Virus record (IMG/VR): IMGVR_UViG_3300025806_000209
Coordinates: 1-24,863 of that record
DNA: 24,863 bases
Strand: one strand, 5' to 3'
Origin: a virus
The translations under genes were made by a program, and so were the position numbers. How positions within the stretch are numbered: position 1 is the first letter of the stretch; each line of letters starts with the position of its first letter. Shown piece after piece: positions 13,771 to 21,920 of the stretch. Under the pieces are notes generated by a model. It saw only the letters and a list, made by a program, of their open reading frames with translations. It was not told the origin of the DNA and did not search any database.

Positions 13771-16700
13771 TGATTACTGTAGATTTGCCTGACGGAAGAT
13801 CAGTTGATGTCGATACGGATGATAAAGCTTTTGCTTTAAAATCTGCTCAAAATTTTTACGACAACAATCCTATACAGGAAAGAGCAGTTGAATTTGGTGA
13901 AGAAGATGTTTCCGCTCCAGGAGAAATAGCTAGAGCCATAGGCGCTGGATTGGTTGGCGGGGTTGAAGGACTTGCAAGCTTCCCTGCGGAGATAATTGAT
14001 TTCGTTTCTGATGGAGAAACAAACCAAGCAGAAACGGTTAGAGAGTTTTATTCGCAGTTCAAGCCAACAACATCAACCGGCTTAGGTGAAGCTGTTAAGT
14101 TTCTTACTCAGTTCGCCGTTCCAGGCGGACTAGCTGCAAAAGCTGCCAAAGCATACAAGCTAGGTAAAGCAGGACAACTTGGCGCGTTTGGCGCTGCTGA
14201 TGTACTGGCAACAACACCTGACGTTGAGACTCTAGGTGACTTTTTTGATGGAGGACCTACCAAAAGAATAGATACGGATCAGTTAGAAGGATCTGAAAGA
14301 GCTGCTGCAGAACTAACCAACAGGCTAAAGGTTGCTGCTGAAGGTGCAGCTATAGTTCTTGGTGCTCCAAAAATTCTAGGTTTAGCTGGCGCTGGAATTG
14401 GCGCTACTGCTGACGCAGTTTCAAGAACTTCAATGGCTCAGAAGGCTGCTCAAAAAGCTGAAAGCGCATTGAGTGCAGTCAAAGATAAGGAAACCTTATA
14501 CAAATTAACTGGAGTTAATTCGGGATTAGAAAATCCTCAACTTCGAAAGAGAATGATTGATAAGGCATACTCTAAGTTAAAGAATAACTTTACGTTTCAG
14601 GGCGAAATGCCAAATGAAGTGGCAAAGCAGCTTGATGCTATAAAGTTGCAGCAAGTATCTTCTGACAATCAGTTTGCAAGAAACAGCTTTGAAGAAATAG
14701 ACAATGGATTAAAGTCGTTAAAGAAGGCTGGCAAGCTTAACGCTGAAGATGAAAGATATGCATTAAACGCTCTCAATGACTTTATGTTTGCTGAACCCAG
14801 AACGATAGGCGGTAAGACTGTAAGTCGAGAGCTTGTCAGACAGCAAGGAAGAAGCATTCTTGAAAGCCTTGATAAAGAGATAGCTTCATCTGATATGAAG
14901 TCTTTGTTCGGCAAAAAAGATTACAGTCTTTTAAGATCAGCTGAAGATTTCAGAGGGTATATAGACAATCTTTCTACATCTCTTTCAAAAGAAGATCAGT
15001 TCCTTGATCCAGATCTTAACAAGGCTTTGGTAAAAGCTATTGGGGAAACAAACCAAAAATATTATGGCACTAGGCTTTATAGAACCATTAAGTCTTCTCA
15101 AGAATATGTTCCCAGCATGGAACAAATAAAAGCAGCTCAAGAAGAGATAATTGAAGCAAGCAGGCAGGCGGGTGATGAGCTAACTCCGGATCAGGCTTTA
15201 TCTCAACTAAACGTTATGAGAAGTAACGTTCAGTTTTCAAATGCAAAGATGAAACCTAACATGATGTTTGAAGAAGAAACATTAAAGGGTGTAAAGCAAG
15301 GAGTTTTGAAAAACAAGAAGTTGGATAATCTTCCAGCTATTAGAGACTTCTTGGGAGAATACTCTGGCGGATCTGATGTCATCGGAAGAGTCCGAAAGGA
15401 CGGAACTTCTTACGAAGATGGCGTCATTAGGCAAAGAAGTTTAGAAGAACAAAGGATTGGGTTGAGAACTAAAGCCGTTGAAACTGTTGATGTGATATCA
15501 AAGCAGTTGTCTCAAGCAAGTTATTTTAAAAATCTTCTTAAGTACAATGATTCTTTGCCTCCTGAAAGCAAGTTCATACTTGATAACGTTCAGATTACTC
15601 GGCCAGAAGACCTTGGTGCTTACTCTAGGATTGGCTTTAGTTCGCCAGATCCAACTGGAGAAATAACAGAATCAATGAAGATGAGGTTTGGCCCACTTGC
15701 AGGAAAGTACGTCAAGAAAGATTACTTAAGAGCCCTTGAGGATGCTAAAACAACCTTGGGAGATGGCCCTTTAAATAAACTGTATGCAACCTTTCTCGGG
15801 ATAAAAGGTATGTCCCAGGTTGCAAAGACGGTCTACAGTCCTATTACCCAGATAAGAAACGCTACGACTGCAGCTTTCTTCGCGTTAAAGAATGGCAATT
15901 TTGGAAATGGCGAAACGTTATTAAACTCCATGCAAACAGTCTTAAGTCAAATAGGCCAAAGAAAAGTTGGTGAAGGACTAAGTCTTCCAGGAAGTATTGA
16001 TAAAGGATTAAGTCTTCCAAGAAGTAACGCCAAGGCCGGTTCAAAACAAGCCATTGATGAGTATTACAGAAAGATGATTGAGCTTGGAATTGTTAATTCC
16101 AACGCAAAAATGGGTGAGTTTGAAAGTCTTTTCAAGGATGCTTTGCAGGCCAAGAGTGGCGTGCTTGGTGGTAACATCATGAGAAAAGTTCTTAGCGCAG
16201 CGGAGAACACTCAAAACAGATTTTCTGGAAAGTTATACCAAGGATCTGATGATGTTTGGAAAATATATAGCTATGAGATGGAGCTTGGCAGACTAAGAGA
16301 TGCCTTTAGCAAGAGCCCGACTAACATACCTGTAACCGATGCTCGAAACATTATTGATTTGCAACAGTCTGGGTTAACGCCAAGTCAGCTTAAGGGCGAT
16401 CAACTTGAAAACTTTCTTCAAAGAGAAGCTGCCGAGATCGTAAAGGATACAGTGCCTAACTACGCTAGGGTTCCTGAGTTCATTAAAACTTTAAGAAAAG
16501 CTCCTTTAGGAAACTTCATTGCGTTTCCTGCTGAGATAATCAGAACCAGCGGAAACGTAATTGGTCGGTCGATTAAAGAATTAGCAAGCGAATCTCCAGA
16601 GATTAGATCTATTGGCATGAGGCGTTTAATGGGAAGTCTAGCTGTAGATGGCGGCATAGCTGGCGGTCTTTCCGCTTCTGCAATGATGCTCACTGGATCT

Positions 16701-17888
16701 TCACAAGAACAAGTAGATGCTTTTAAAAGATCTTTTGCTCAAGATTGGGAAAAGAATGCAACACTTATACCAATCGCTTCTGACAAGGACGGCAATGTCA
16801 CGGAGGTTTACAATTTTTCTTACACAAACCCATACGACTATCTTACTAAGCCAGCAAGAGCTGCATTTAATGCTGTTAATAATGGCATTACAGCAGAAAA
16901 AGATCTTTCAAATATAGCTCTTGATGCAGCCTGGGAAAGTAGTGGTGAGTTCTTTTCTCCGTTTTTCAGTGAGTCAATTATTACTGAAAAAATATTAAAT
17001 CTTGGACGAAACAAAAACGCTTATGGCGGTCAGATATATAACGATGCGGACCCACTTGGGTTAAAGGTTTCAAAAGGATTCGCTCATTTTGCAGAAGGTT
17101 TAACTCCAGGCATAAGCCCAATATCTCTTAAGGGAGATGTGTCTAGTCCGGCTTATATTGGTTACGATGTAAAGGATTTTCCAAGGGCCATAGGTCAGGC
17201 TTTGGGCGCAGACGCAATGTCCGGTGTTAACAAAAGAGGTGTTAGGATTGATGCTGCGGGTAAGTTTGTTGAAGCTTTAAGCGGTGTTAAAACCATTAAG
17301 CTTGATATAGAAAAAACCCTACAGTATAGAGGGTACGAAGCCGCTCGACAGGTAAGAGAAGCCTCTAGGATCTTTAACCAGGTCGCAAAGTCTAGAGGAA
17401 AAGTCGAAGCTTCGGCTGTAACTAAAGCTTATATTCTTGCTAACGAACAAAGGTTTAAAGCATTGCGAGACCTAAGCGTTGCTATCGATGATGCAGAAAA
17501 ACTTGGCATTGATAAGCCTAGTATTTACAAGTCTTTATCTAAAGCCAAGACGCCTCATATTCCTGAACTGTTTGCAAAACAATTTGTTCCATTCTTCCCA
17601 AGCAGTCAGACAATTTCAGAAGCTATTAGAAGCGATAGCAATAAAGTTTCAAACCCATTTGACATGACGGCTATAGGATCTAGTCTTGCAGATTTTTCTA
17701 AGATGAGATACACGCCAAAAGCTGTTGAAGAAAGACAACAACAGATGGCACAACCTCCGGGCTCCATCATGCCGCCACCTATTCCTGGTGCTGTACCACC
17801 GCCTTCACCTCCGCCACCTCAATCATTATTTAACCGTGGCATAGAAGCACTGCGAGATATAGAATTAGATAAACTAATGGGTTCCTAA
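13770..17888 (+). CDS. Very large virion/ejection protein (1372 aa)
   Basis: The start is in a TAATG overlap (13768-13772). The N-terminus ITVDLPDGRSVDVDTDDK followed by FYDNNP resembles a short tag seen at the front of large internal proteins in other phages; this is from memory. Hydrophobic, glycine/alanine-rich segments follow (LVGGVEGLASFPAEII, FLTQFAVPGGLAAKAAK, AAIVLGAPKILGLAGAG). A long charged helical body runs from ~270 to 1330, and the C-terminus is proline-rich (PPGSIMPPPIPGAVPPPSPP). I see no lysozyme, protease or polymerase motif. Size and position as last large gene of the structural block fit the biggest ejected core protein of podoviruses, comparable in place to T7 gp16. The exact role is unknown. 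Confidence 0.65.
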   Translation: MITVDLPDGRSVDVDTDDKAFALKSAQNFYDNNPIQERAVEFGEEDVSAPGEIARAIGAGLVGGVEGLASFPAEIIDFVSDGETNQAETVREFYSQFKPTTSTGLGEAVKFLTQFAVPGGLAAKAAKAYKLGKAGQLGAFGAADVLATTPDVETLGDFFDGGPTKRIDTDQLEGSERAAAELTNRLKVAAEGAAIVLGAPKILGLAGAGIGATADAVSRTSMAQKAAQKAESALSAVKDKETLYKLTGVNSGLENPQLRKRMIDKAYSKLKNNFTFQGEMPNEVAKQLDAIKLQQVSSDNQFARNSFEEIDNGLKSLKKAGKLNAEDERYALNALNDFMFAEPRTIGGKTVSRELVRQQGRSILESLDKEIASSDMKSLFGKKDYSLLRSAEDFRGYIDNLSTSLSKEDQFLDPDLNKALVKAIGETNQKYYGTRLYRTIKSSQEYVPSMEQIKAAQEEIIEASRQAGDELTPDQALSQLNVMRSNVQFSNAKMKPNMMFEEETLKGVKQGVLKNKKLDNLPAIRDFLGEYSGGSDVIGRVRKDGTSYEDGVIRQRSLEEQRIGLRTKAVETVDVISKQLSQASYFKNLLKYNDSLPPESKFILDNVQITRPEDLGAYSRIGFSSPDPTGEITESMKMRFGPLAGKYVKKDYLRALEDAKTTLGDGPLNKLYATFLGIKGMSQVAKTVYSPITQIRNATTAAFFALKNGNFGNGETLLNSMQTVLSQIGQRKVGEGLSLPGSIDKGLSLPRSNAKAGSKQAIDEYYRKMIELGIVNSNAKMGEFESLFKDALQAKSGVLGGNIMRKVLSAAENTQNRFSGKLYQGSDDVWKIYSYEMELGRLRDAFSKSPTNIPVTDARNIIDLQQSGLTPSQLKGDQLENFLQREAAEIVKDTVPNYARVPEFIKTLRKAPLGNFIAFPAEIIRTSGNVIGRSIKELASESPEIRSIGMRRLMGSLAVDGGIAGGLSASAMMLTGSSQEQVDAFKRSFAQDWEKNATLIPIASDKDGNVTEVYNFSYTNPYDYLTKPARAAFNAVNNGITAEKDLSNIALDAAWESSGEFFSPFFSESIITEKILNLGRNKNAYGGQIYNDADPLGLKVSKGFAHFAEGLTPGISPISLKGDVSSPAYIGYDVKDFPRAIGQALGADAMSGVNKRGVRIDAAGKFVEALSGVKTIKLDIEKTLQYRGYEAARQVREASRIFNQVAKSRGKVEASAVTKAYILANEQRFKALRDLSVAIDDAEKLGIDKPSIYKSLSKAKTPHIPELFAKQFVPFFPSSQTISEAIRSDSNKVSNPFDMTAIGSSLADFSKMRYTPKAVEERQQQMAQPPGSIMPPPIPGAVPPPSPPPPQSLFNRGIEALRDIELDKLMGS

Positions 17889-17892
17889 TCTA

Positions 17893-18321
17893 TTGTTACC
17901 ACAACGTAAAAAGAAGACCGGAAAATACTTTGCTCAGAAGGTAGAGTACGATGGCATCAAGTTTGACTCAAAGCTTGAAGCTGCAAGATACAAGATCCTG
18001 AAAGGCAAAGAGGAAGATGGCGAGATCGAACAGGTCGAAGTCCAGGTTCCTTATCATTGCGTGGTCGAAGGCAAGAAGATCTGCAAGTACATCGCAGACT
18101 TTAGGTACTGGTGCAAGGACCAGTATGTCGTGGAAGACACCAAGGGCATCGTGACCCAGATCTTCTCCCTAAAAAAGAAACTGGTCGAAGCACTCCACCC
18201 CGGCGTCATTGTTCACATCATTAAAGACCCAAGAGAATGGCCAGCTAGAACGGTATCCGATCCTCATCCATCACATGCACAGCTACGAACTCAGCATCAA
18301 AGTTCTCCCGAATGTGATTAG
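17893..18321 (+). CDS. DUF1064-type PD-(D/E)XK phage nuclease (142 aa)
   Basis: The family is recognised from AQKVEYDGIKFDSKLEAARY, a short EVQVPY strand, KYIADFRYW and VVEDTKGIVTQIFSLKKK. Candidate catalytic residues are Glu29, Asp69, Glu81 and Lys84 (the E-X-K step is in VEDTKG). Such proteins are grouped with PD-(D/E)XK endonucleases and are often linked to phage recombination or DNA resolution. No ATG is available in frame between the upstream stop (17875) and the core, so TTG 17893 is the likely start; no good ribosome site is seen, suggesting coupling to the gene ending at 17888. Residues 118-142 are read through the 3' end of the convergent exonuclease gene and look non-conserved. Confidence 0.8.
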   Translation: MLPQRKKKTGKYFAQKVEYDGIKFDSKLEAARYKILKGKEEDGEIEQVEVQVPYHCVVEGKKICKYIADFRYWCKDQYVVEDTKGIVTQIFSLKKKLVEALHPGVIVHIIKDPREWPARTVSDPHPSHAQLRTQHQSSPECD

Positions 18322-19333
18322 GCCCCATCATTAAATCAGGATCGAAGTTAGCCTTCGACAGTTCTCGCAATTCGGGACTGCTAAATGACTGTTTGTCAAG
18401 CCCTTTAGATACCGTATTAAAGAACACAACTATTCCTGATTGATAAGCGATCTTATCCTCAGTGCTCTTCTCTGGCAGATGATCCGCAGGAACCAGAGCA
18501 GGCATCCATAGGTGGTCCTTACAGCCGTTCCTTTGATCATCGAGTGTAAGGTTCTTGCCAAACCTAAAGCATCGCCAGACGGCTCCATTGGACTCCGTGA
18601 TCGCCTTAGAACTCTTACAGTTCCGGCAGTTAACGGACGCTGGTAGTCGCTTGCCAAGATAGACATCTCGATACACCGACGATTCATTCTTCAATCGCCA
18701 ATCCTTTTCGTTCATGCCATCACCTGGCGCGTCACTAGCGATGATCCGCTTGGCTTTCTCCTGTGCCTGATCCCAGATCTCAGGGTTGTAGTCAATGATC
18801 TCAGAGTAGATCTCGCTGTTGTTTTTGTTGACCACCACAGCAAGCGTCTTCTTGACACCAAAGATCCCCATGTAAGAGTGGATCTGCCACTGATATGTCT
18901 TACTCCATCCCTGATAGTCGGCCAGCTTGCACAGTTCCTTAAACCGTTTGTCGTTGGCGCTCTTGACCTCGAGCAGCAGAACTTCTTCCATTGCTTCTGG
19001 CAGAACCTTTCTGACAAACCCATCGCAGGAACCAGAGAAGTGTCCGCCAAGGGCGCTTGCACGATACTGCTTGCCATCTTTGTCAACCGGAGAAACGCCA
19101 ATGACATTGGTGCTCTTGATGTAGTCAACGACTTGATCCTCGATCCGATTGCCCAGATCAAAGAGCCTAAGCATTCTGCCGTCAAAGCTGGAGCTTAAGC
19201 ACCAATGAAAGTTGAGCCAAATCTTTCTCTCATCATCATCGCCAATACCACTGAACCCCATGTGTCCACGGTTCCTGTCGTTCTGCTCTGAGATAACTTC
19301 ATCTATCCTGTTAAATATTGATGCCGATAACAT
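18245..19333 (-). CDS. RecB/Cas4-like PD-(D/E)XK exonuclease with C-terminal cysteine cluster (362 aa)
   Basis: Motifs in order: Glu65 (GNRIEDQVV), Asp104 (GSCDGF), Glu122-Val-Lys124 (LLLEVKSAN) and Gln150-x3-Tyr154 (YQWQIHSYMG). This is the motif order of RecB-family and Cas4-like PD-(D/E)XK nucleases. Four cysteines follow at 236, 239, 255 and 271 (CRNC, then single Cys residues), likely a zinc-binding module. The start overlaps the end of the helicase by 23 nt, so the two are coupled. It is the last gene of the leftward operon and probably resects DNA ends to give single strands for the Sak4-like annealase encoded upstream. Fe-S binding cannot be excluded, but spacing is unlike Cas4. Confidence 0.85.
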   Translation of the reverse strand: MLSASIFNRIDEVISEQNDRNRGHMGFSGIGDDDERKIWLNFHWCLSSSFDGRMLRLFDLGNRIEDQVVDYIKSTNVIGVSPVDKDGKQYRASALGGHFSGSCDGFVRKVLPEAMEEVLLLEVKSANDKRFKELCKLADYQGWSKTYQWQIHSYMGIFGVKKTLAVVVNKNNSEIYSEIIDYNPEIWDQAQEKAKRIIASDAPGDGMNEKDWRLKNESSVYRDVYLGKRLPASVNCRNCKSSKAITESNGAVWRCFRFGKNLTLDDQRNGCKDHLWMPALVPADHLPEKSTEDKIAYQSGIVVFFNTVSKGLDKQSFSSPELRELSKANFDPDLMMGPNHIRENFDAEFVAVHVMDEDRIPF

Positions 19334-20993
19334 TCCAGTATTTCCCCTCTTTCTTTAAGTTTATTTCGCGCACTTCGTCGAAGGCGCCCCCTTCATTGAT
19401 TAGCCTAACAGCTTCATCTATATCTCTTGGGACATAAATGTTTTGGTTCGACATGATCTTCCACTTCATAGCTGCCATCTCACCGGCCTTACCGTACATA
19501 CCCACCATGAGCGCGGTTGACTGAGGCCAGTAAGCACCTTGACATGAGAAGTCAACGCTAAGATAAGCATTACCATTCTTTGAGATCTTCTTCTTGGCGA
19601 GGACCGAAGTCACTGTGTCTGTTCTGTAAACAGACTTTGCTGATTCAGGGATCTCATCTGAAAGGACATACCCTTCAACAGATTCGTCTGTTTCAACCAA
19701 GTCTGGCGGACCACCTGGCCCTGGTTTAGCCCCAACCATTAAATCTAATTCGGGAAGTTCTTCTGCGACAGGCTTGGCCGCATCACACGCAATGCAATGG
19801 CTGTACTCAATGTCATTGACACTAAAGCATTCATTGCAGATCCAAATCGCATTTCCTTCTATTGTTGCTGATCTTTTTGGTGTTGCAGTGTCAATGCAAC
19901 CATGCCGGTCCATGTTGCCGCCGTAGTCTAGAAGCAAGCAATCTTCTTTGTCAGGCCAGGTACGCATACCCCTGCCACATATCTGGACATAGAGCCCGAG
20001 CGACTTGGTCGGACGTAGGATCGCAATGCAATCAGTCCTTGGCGCATCCCAACCTTCCGTCAAGACCGCGACATTACAAAGCGCGTTAATATCTCCCCGC
20101 TCAAAGCTGTCAAGAATACTTTGCCTTTCAGCCTTGGGCGTTTCACCTGTCACAAACGCAGCCCTGATACCAGAGCGTCTTAGAAACATGCACATCTTTT
20201 GAGCATGAAGAACGGTCACACAAAAGAATACAGTGCTGGTTCTGCCTTTGAGATAAGCCTTCTCAAGCCAGTCTTGAATGATGTTATAAATAGTCTTATC
20301 GACCATTGCCAGCTCTTCTAGATCTGACTCACGATAATCACCGCCCTTAAACTTAAGCCTAGCCTTGCTCGCATCAATGACAGCTTCCTTGGCTACAGCA
20401 AACGCTGACAACCGGCACAAGTACTTATCCTTGATGAGCTCAGGGATGGTTACTGAGTGGGCAATGCCCTCAAAGAAGTGATCCTTTTTCCCATAGATGT
20501 AGCCTTGCCCCATCCGGTATGGCGTAGCGGTTACACCCAAGACCTTTGGACACCCGATCTCTTCGAAGTGATTGATGATCTTCCGGTATCTACTATCCAA
20601 GTCTGGGCCTACATGGTGGGCCTCATCGATGATGATGTAGTCAACCGGCAATGATTTATCAAGCCTTGTCCTAGAGGCCAGCGTATCTCGGCTGGCGATT
20701 ATGATTGGCGCGGTGTTATCAAATCTTTTTAAGCTTGCAGCGAGCACACCGCAGGGTGCATTCGGCCAAACTGCTAGAAGCTTTTCTTCCGCTTGTGATA
20801 TGAGTTCTTGCCGGTGAGCAATGATTAAGAATCTGCTAGAGGGATTCCGATTGTAAAGCTCTTGGATTAGCGTAGTGAATACAACGGTCTTACCAGCTCC
20901 GGTAGGGAGCACGATGAGTGGGTTTGTAATCTTCTTATCTAACCAACAGAGAGCTTTGTCTAAAGCTTTTTTCTGGTAGTTTCTGAGTTCCAT
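19311..20993 (-). CDS. SF2 DEAD/DEAH-box helicase with inserted zinc ribbon (560 aa)
   Basis: Helicase motifs: Q-motif region (LRNYQKKAL), Walker A PTGAGKT at 30-36, DEAH at 123-126 (IIDEAHHVG), motif III TAT at 155-157 (VTATPYR), and motif VI Q337-R344 (QICGRGMR). The layout is that of the SSL2/RAD25-like and type III restriction-like superfamily 2 translocases. A Cys-x2-Cys-x10-Cys-x2-Cys ribbon at 386-403 (starting CNEC) follows the helicase core. The C-terminal ~110 residues form an extra beta-rich module with KNGNAYLSVDFSC. The stop side overlaps the exonuclease start; its own ATG overlaps the upstream TAA (TAATG). It likely remodels replication forks or recombination intermediates with the neighbouring exonuclease. 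Confidence 0.9.
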   Translation of the reverse strand: MELRNYQKKALDKALCWLDKKITNPLIVLPTGAGKTVVFTTLIQELYNRNPSSRFLIIAHRQELISQAEEKLLAVWPNAPCGVLAASLKRFDNTAPIIIASRDTLASRTRLDKSLPVDYIIIDEAHHVGPDLDSRYRKIINHFEEIGCPKVLGVTATPYRMGQGYIYGKKDHFFEGIAHSVTIPELIKDKYLCRLSAFAVAKEAVIDASKARLKFKGGDYRESDLEELAMVDKTIYNIIQDWLEKAYLKGRTSTVFFCVTVLHAQKMCMFLRRSGIRAAFVTGETPKAERQSILDSFERGDINALCNVAVLTEGWDAPRTDCIAILRPTKSLGLYVQICGRGMRTWPDKEDCLLLDYGGNMDRHGCIDTATPKRSATIEGNAIWICNECFSVNDIEYSHCIACDAAKPVAEELPELDLMVGAKPGPGGPPDLVETDESVEGYVLSDEIPESAKSVYRTDTVTSVLAKKKISKNGNAYLSVDFSCQGAYWPQSTALMVGMYGKAGEMAAMKWKIMSNQNIYVPRDIDEAVRLINEGGAFDEVREINLKKEGKYWNVIGINI

Positions 20994-21256
20994 TAGTGAA
21001 CTATTCCTTCTCCTGTTATGCCGTTAAGCAAGTTGACTGAAACCTTCTCTTTAATACTTTGAATCGATTTATCAACGCTCTCATGATCAGCGAATGTGTA
21101 TGCGTGTATGAGTGAGTAAGTGCTCATGACCTCTGATATAGCTTCTAAGGTGTAGTCTTTTTCGACCATGGCCCTAAGCCAATACTTTAGATTCTCATAA
21201 ACAGCTTCCATCTCCTCATTGCTAAAGGTTATTTCTATCTGGTCTATCTCGTCCAT
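20993..21256 (-). CDS. Small helical protein, function unknown (87 aa)
   Basis: The - strand ATG (complement 21254-21256) has AGGAGA about 5-6 nt upstream (complement 21262-21267). The product is acidic and mostly helical (SNEEMEAVYENLKYWLRAMVE), with no catalytic or membrane motif. The stop overlaps the helicase start as TAATG, so it may be made stoichiometrically with the helicase. It could be a helicase cofactor or replication regulator; nothing in the sequence decides this. Confidence 0.7.
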   Translation of the reverse strand: MDEIDQIEITFSNEEMEAVYENLKYWLRAMVEKDYTLEAISEVMSTYSLIHAYTFADHESVDKSIQSIKEKVSVNLLNGITGEGIVH

Positions 21257-21409
21257 GTATCTCTCCTAATAAGGGGTGATCCGTTGCGACTACTGGTGGA
21301 TCAAGCCAGTGTAAGAAGGTTTTTATACCCCAAGTCTTTTGAAAAGTTTCGTCAGGTCAAGCCTTCTTAAATACTTTTCACCCTTTTCACCCTTTTCAGG
21401 GTGCATTTC
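21257..21409 (-). other. Intergenic region with hairpin and 9-bp repeats between SSB-like gene and 87-aa gene
   Basis: This 153-bp gap is the largest non-coding stretch in the leftward operon. Read on the - strand, after the stop at 21410 comes a perfect 6-bp hairpin, CACCCT-GAAA-AGGGTG (complement 21388-21403), with a GNRA-type tetraloop. The sequence CTTTTCACC repeats with a 9-bp period over about 21374-21398. A second inverted repeat, AAGAAGG (21313-21319) with CCTTCTT (21362-21368), brackets the middle. There is no U-tract after the hairpin, so it is not a classical Rho-independent terminator. The region ends with the ribosome site of the 87-aa gene. Confidence 0.55.
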
Positions 21410-21904
21410 TTACGCTGACCAGTTCGAAGTCTGGACTGCTGGTTGTGCAACAGGCTGTGCTACGGGTTGTGCAGGCTGTGCCTGTGGTACCCTGGGTGGC
21501 AAGAAGCTCTTAATGCGAGCCTTGGGATCCGGATACTCTGGATTCTTAGACTGCTCAATGTCAGTCACAACATTGACCGGCGTGCTCATCACAGAGTTCA
21601 CAAGGGCGGACCCGAGAACCTGATTCACATCGCCACCGGCAGAGGAAACGAAGCTTTTAAGCCGAGCCTTGCCGACATTTGAACTGCCGGTGATGACAAA
21701 GTTCTCCCACAAGCGCATGTTTGCATGGCTTGGCCCGAGGATCTTGAACTCAAACGCAAGAAAAACATTACCTGCCTTCGAGGTCTTCTCCTCGTACTTG
21801 ACCGCCTCAACGATGTACTCACCTGGTGGGACAGGACCGTTGTCCGTCATCCCACCGCCTACTTCGACTGCGCTCCAGTCAATACCTTGATCTAATATTC
21901 CCAT
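21410..21904 (-). CDS. DUF669-family ssDNA-binding-type protein (164 aa)
   Basis: The DUF669 pattern is PPGEYIVEAVKYEEKTSKAG followed by FLAFEFKILGPSHAN and LWENFVITG. These proteins are thought to be phage single-strand DNA-binding-like OB proteins and typically sit beside a phage ATPase/annealase, as here. The C-terminus is an Ala-Gln-Pro repeat (AQPAQPVAQPVAQPA) ending NWSA. It lacks the acidic tail that bacterial SSB uses to recruit partners. The start has AGGAG in the 16-nt gap after the upstream Sak4-like gene. Function: protect ssDNA during recombination and replication and load or assist the annealase (inference). Confidence 0.8.
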   Translation of the reverse strand: MGILDQGIDWSAVEVGGGMTDNGPVPPGEYIVEAVKYEEKTSKAGNVFLAFEFKILGPSHANMRLWENFVITGSSNVGKARLKSFVSSAGGDVNQVLGSALVNSVMSTPVNVVTDIEQSKNPEYPDPKARIKSFLPPRVPQAQPAQPVAQPVAQPAVQTSNWSA

Positions 21905-21920
21905 TGGAATCTCCTACTTA

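Noticed and set aside
18878-19198. Forward-strand frames opposite the exonuclease
   Set aside because: They have no ribosome site and lie fully antisense to a gene with complete nuclease motifs.
21388-21403. Rho-independent terminator for the SSB-like gene
   Set aside because: The hairpin is perfect but only 6 bp and no U-tract follows on the - strand.
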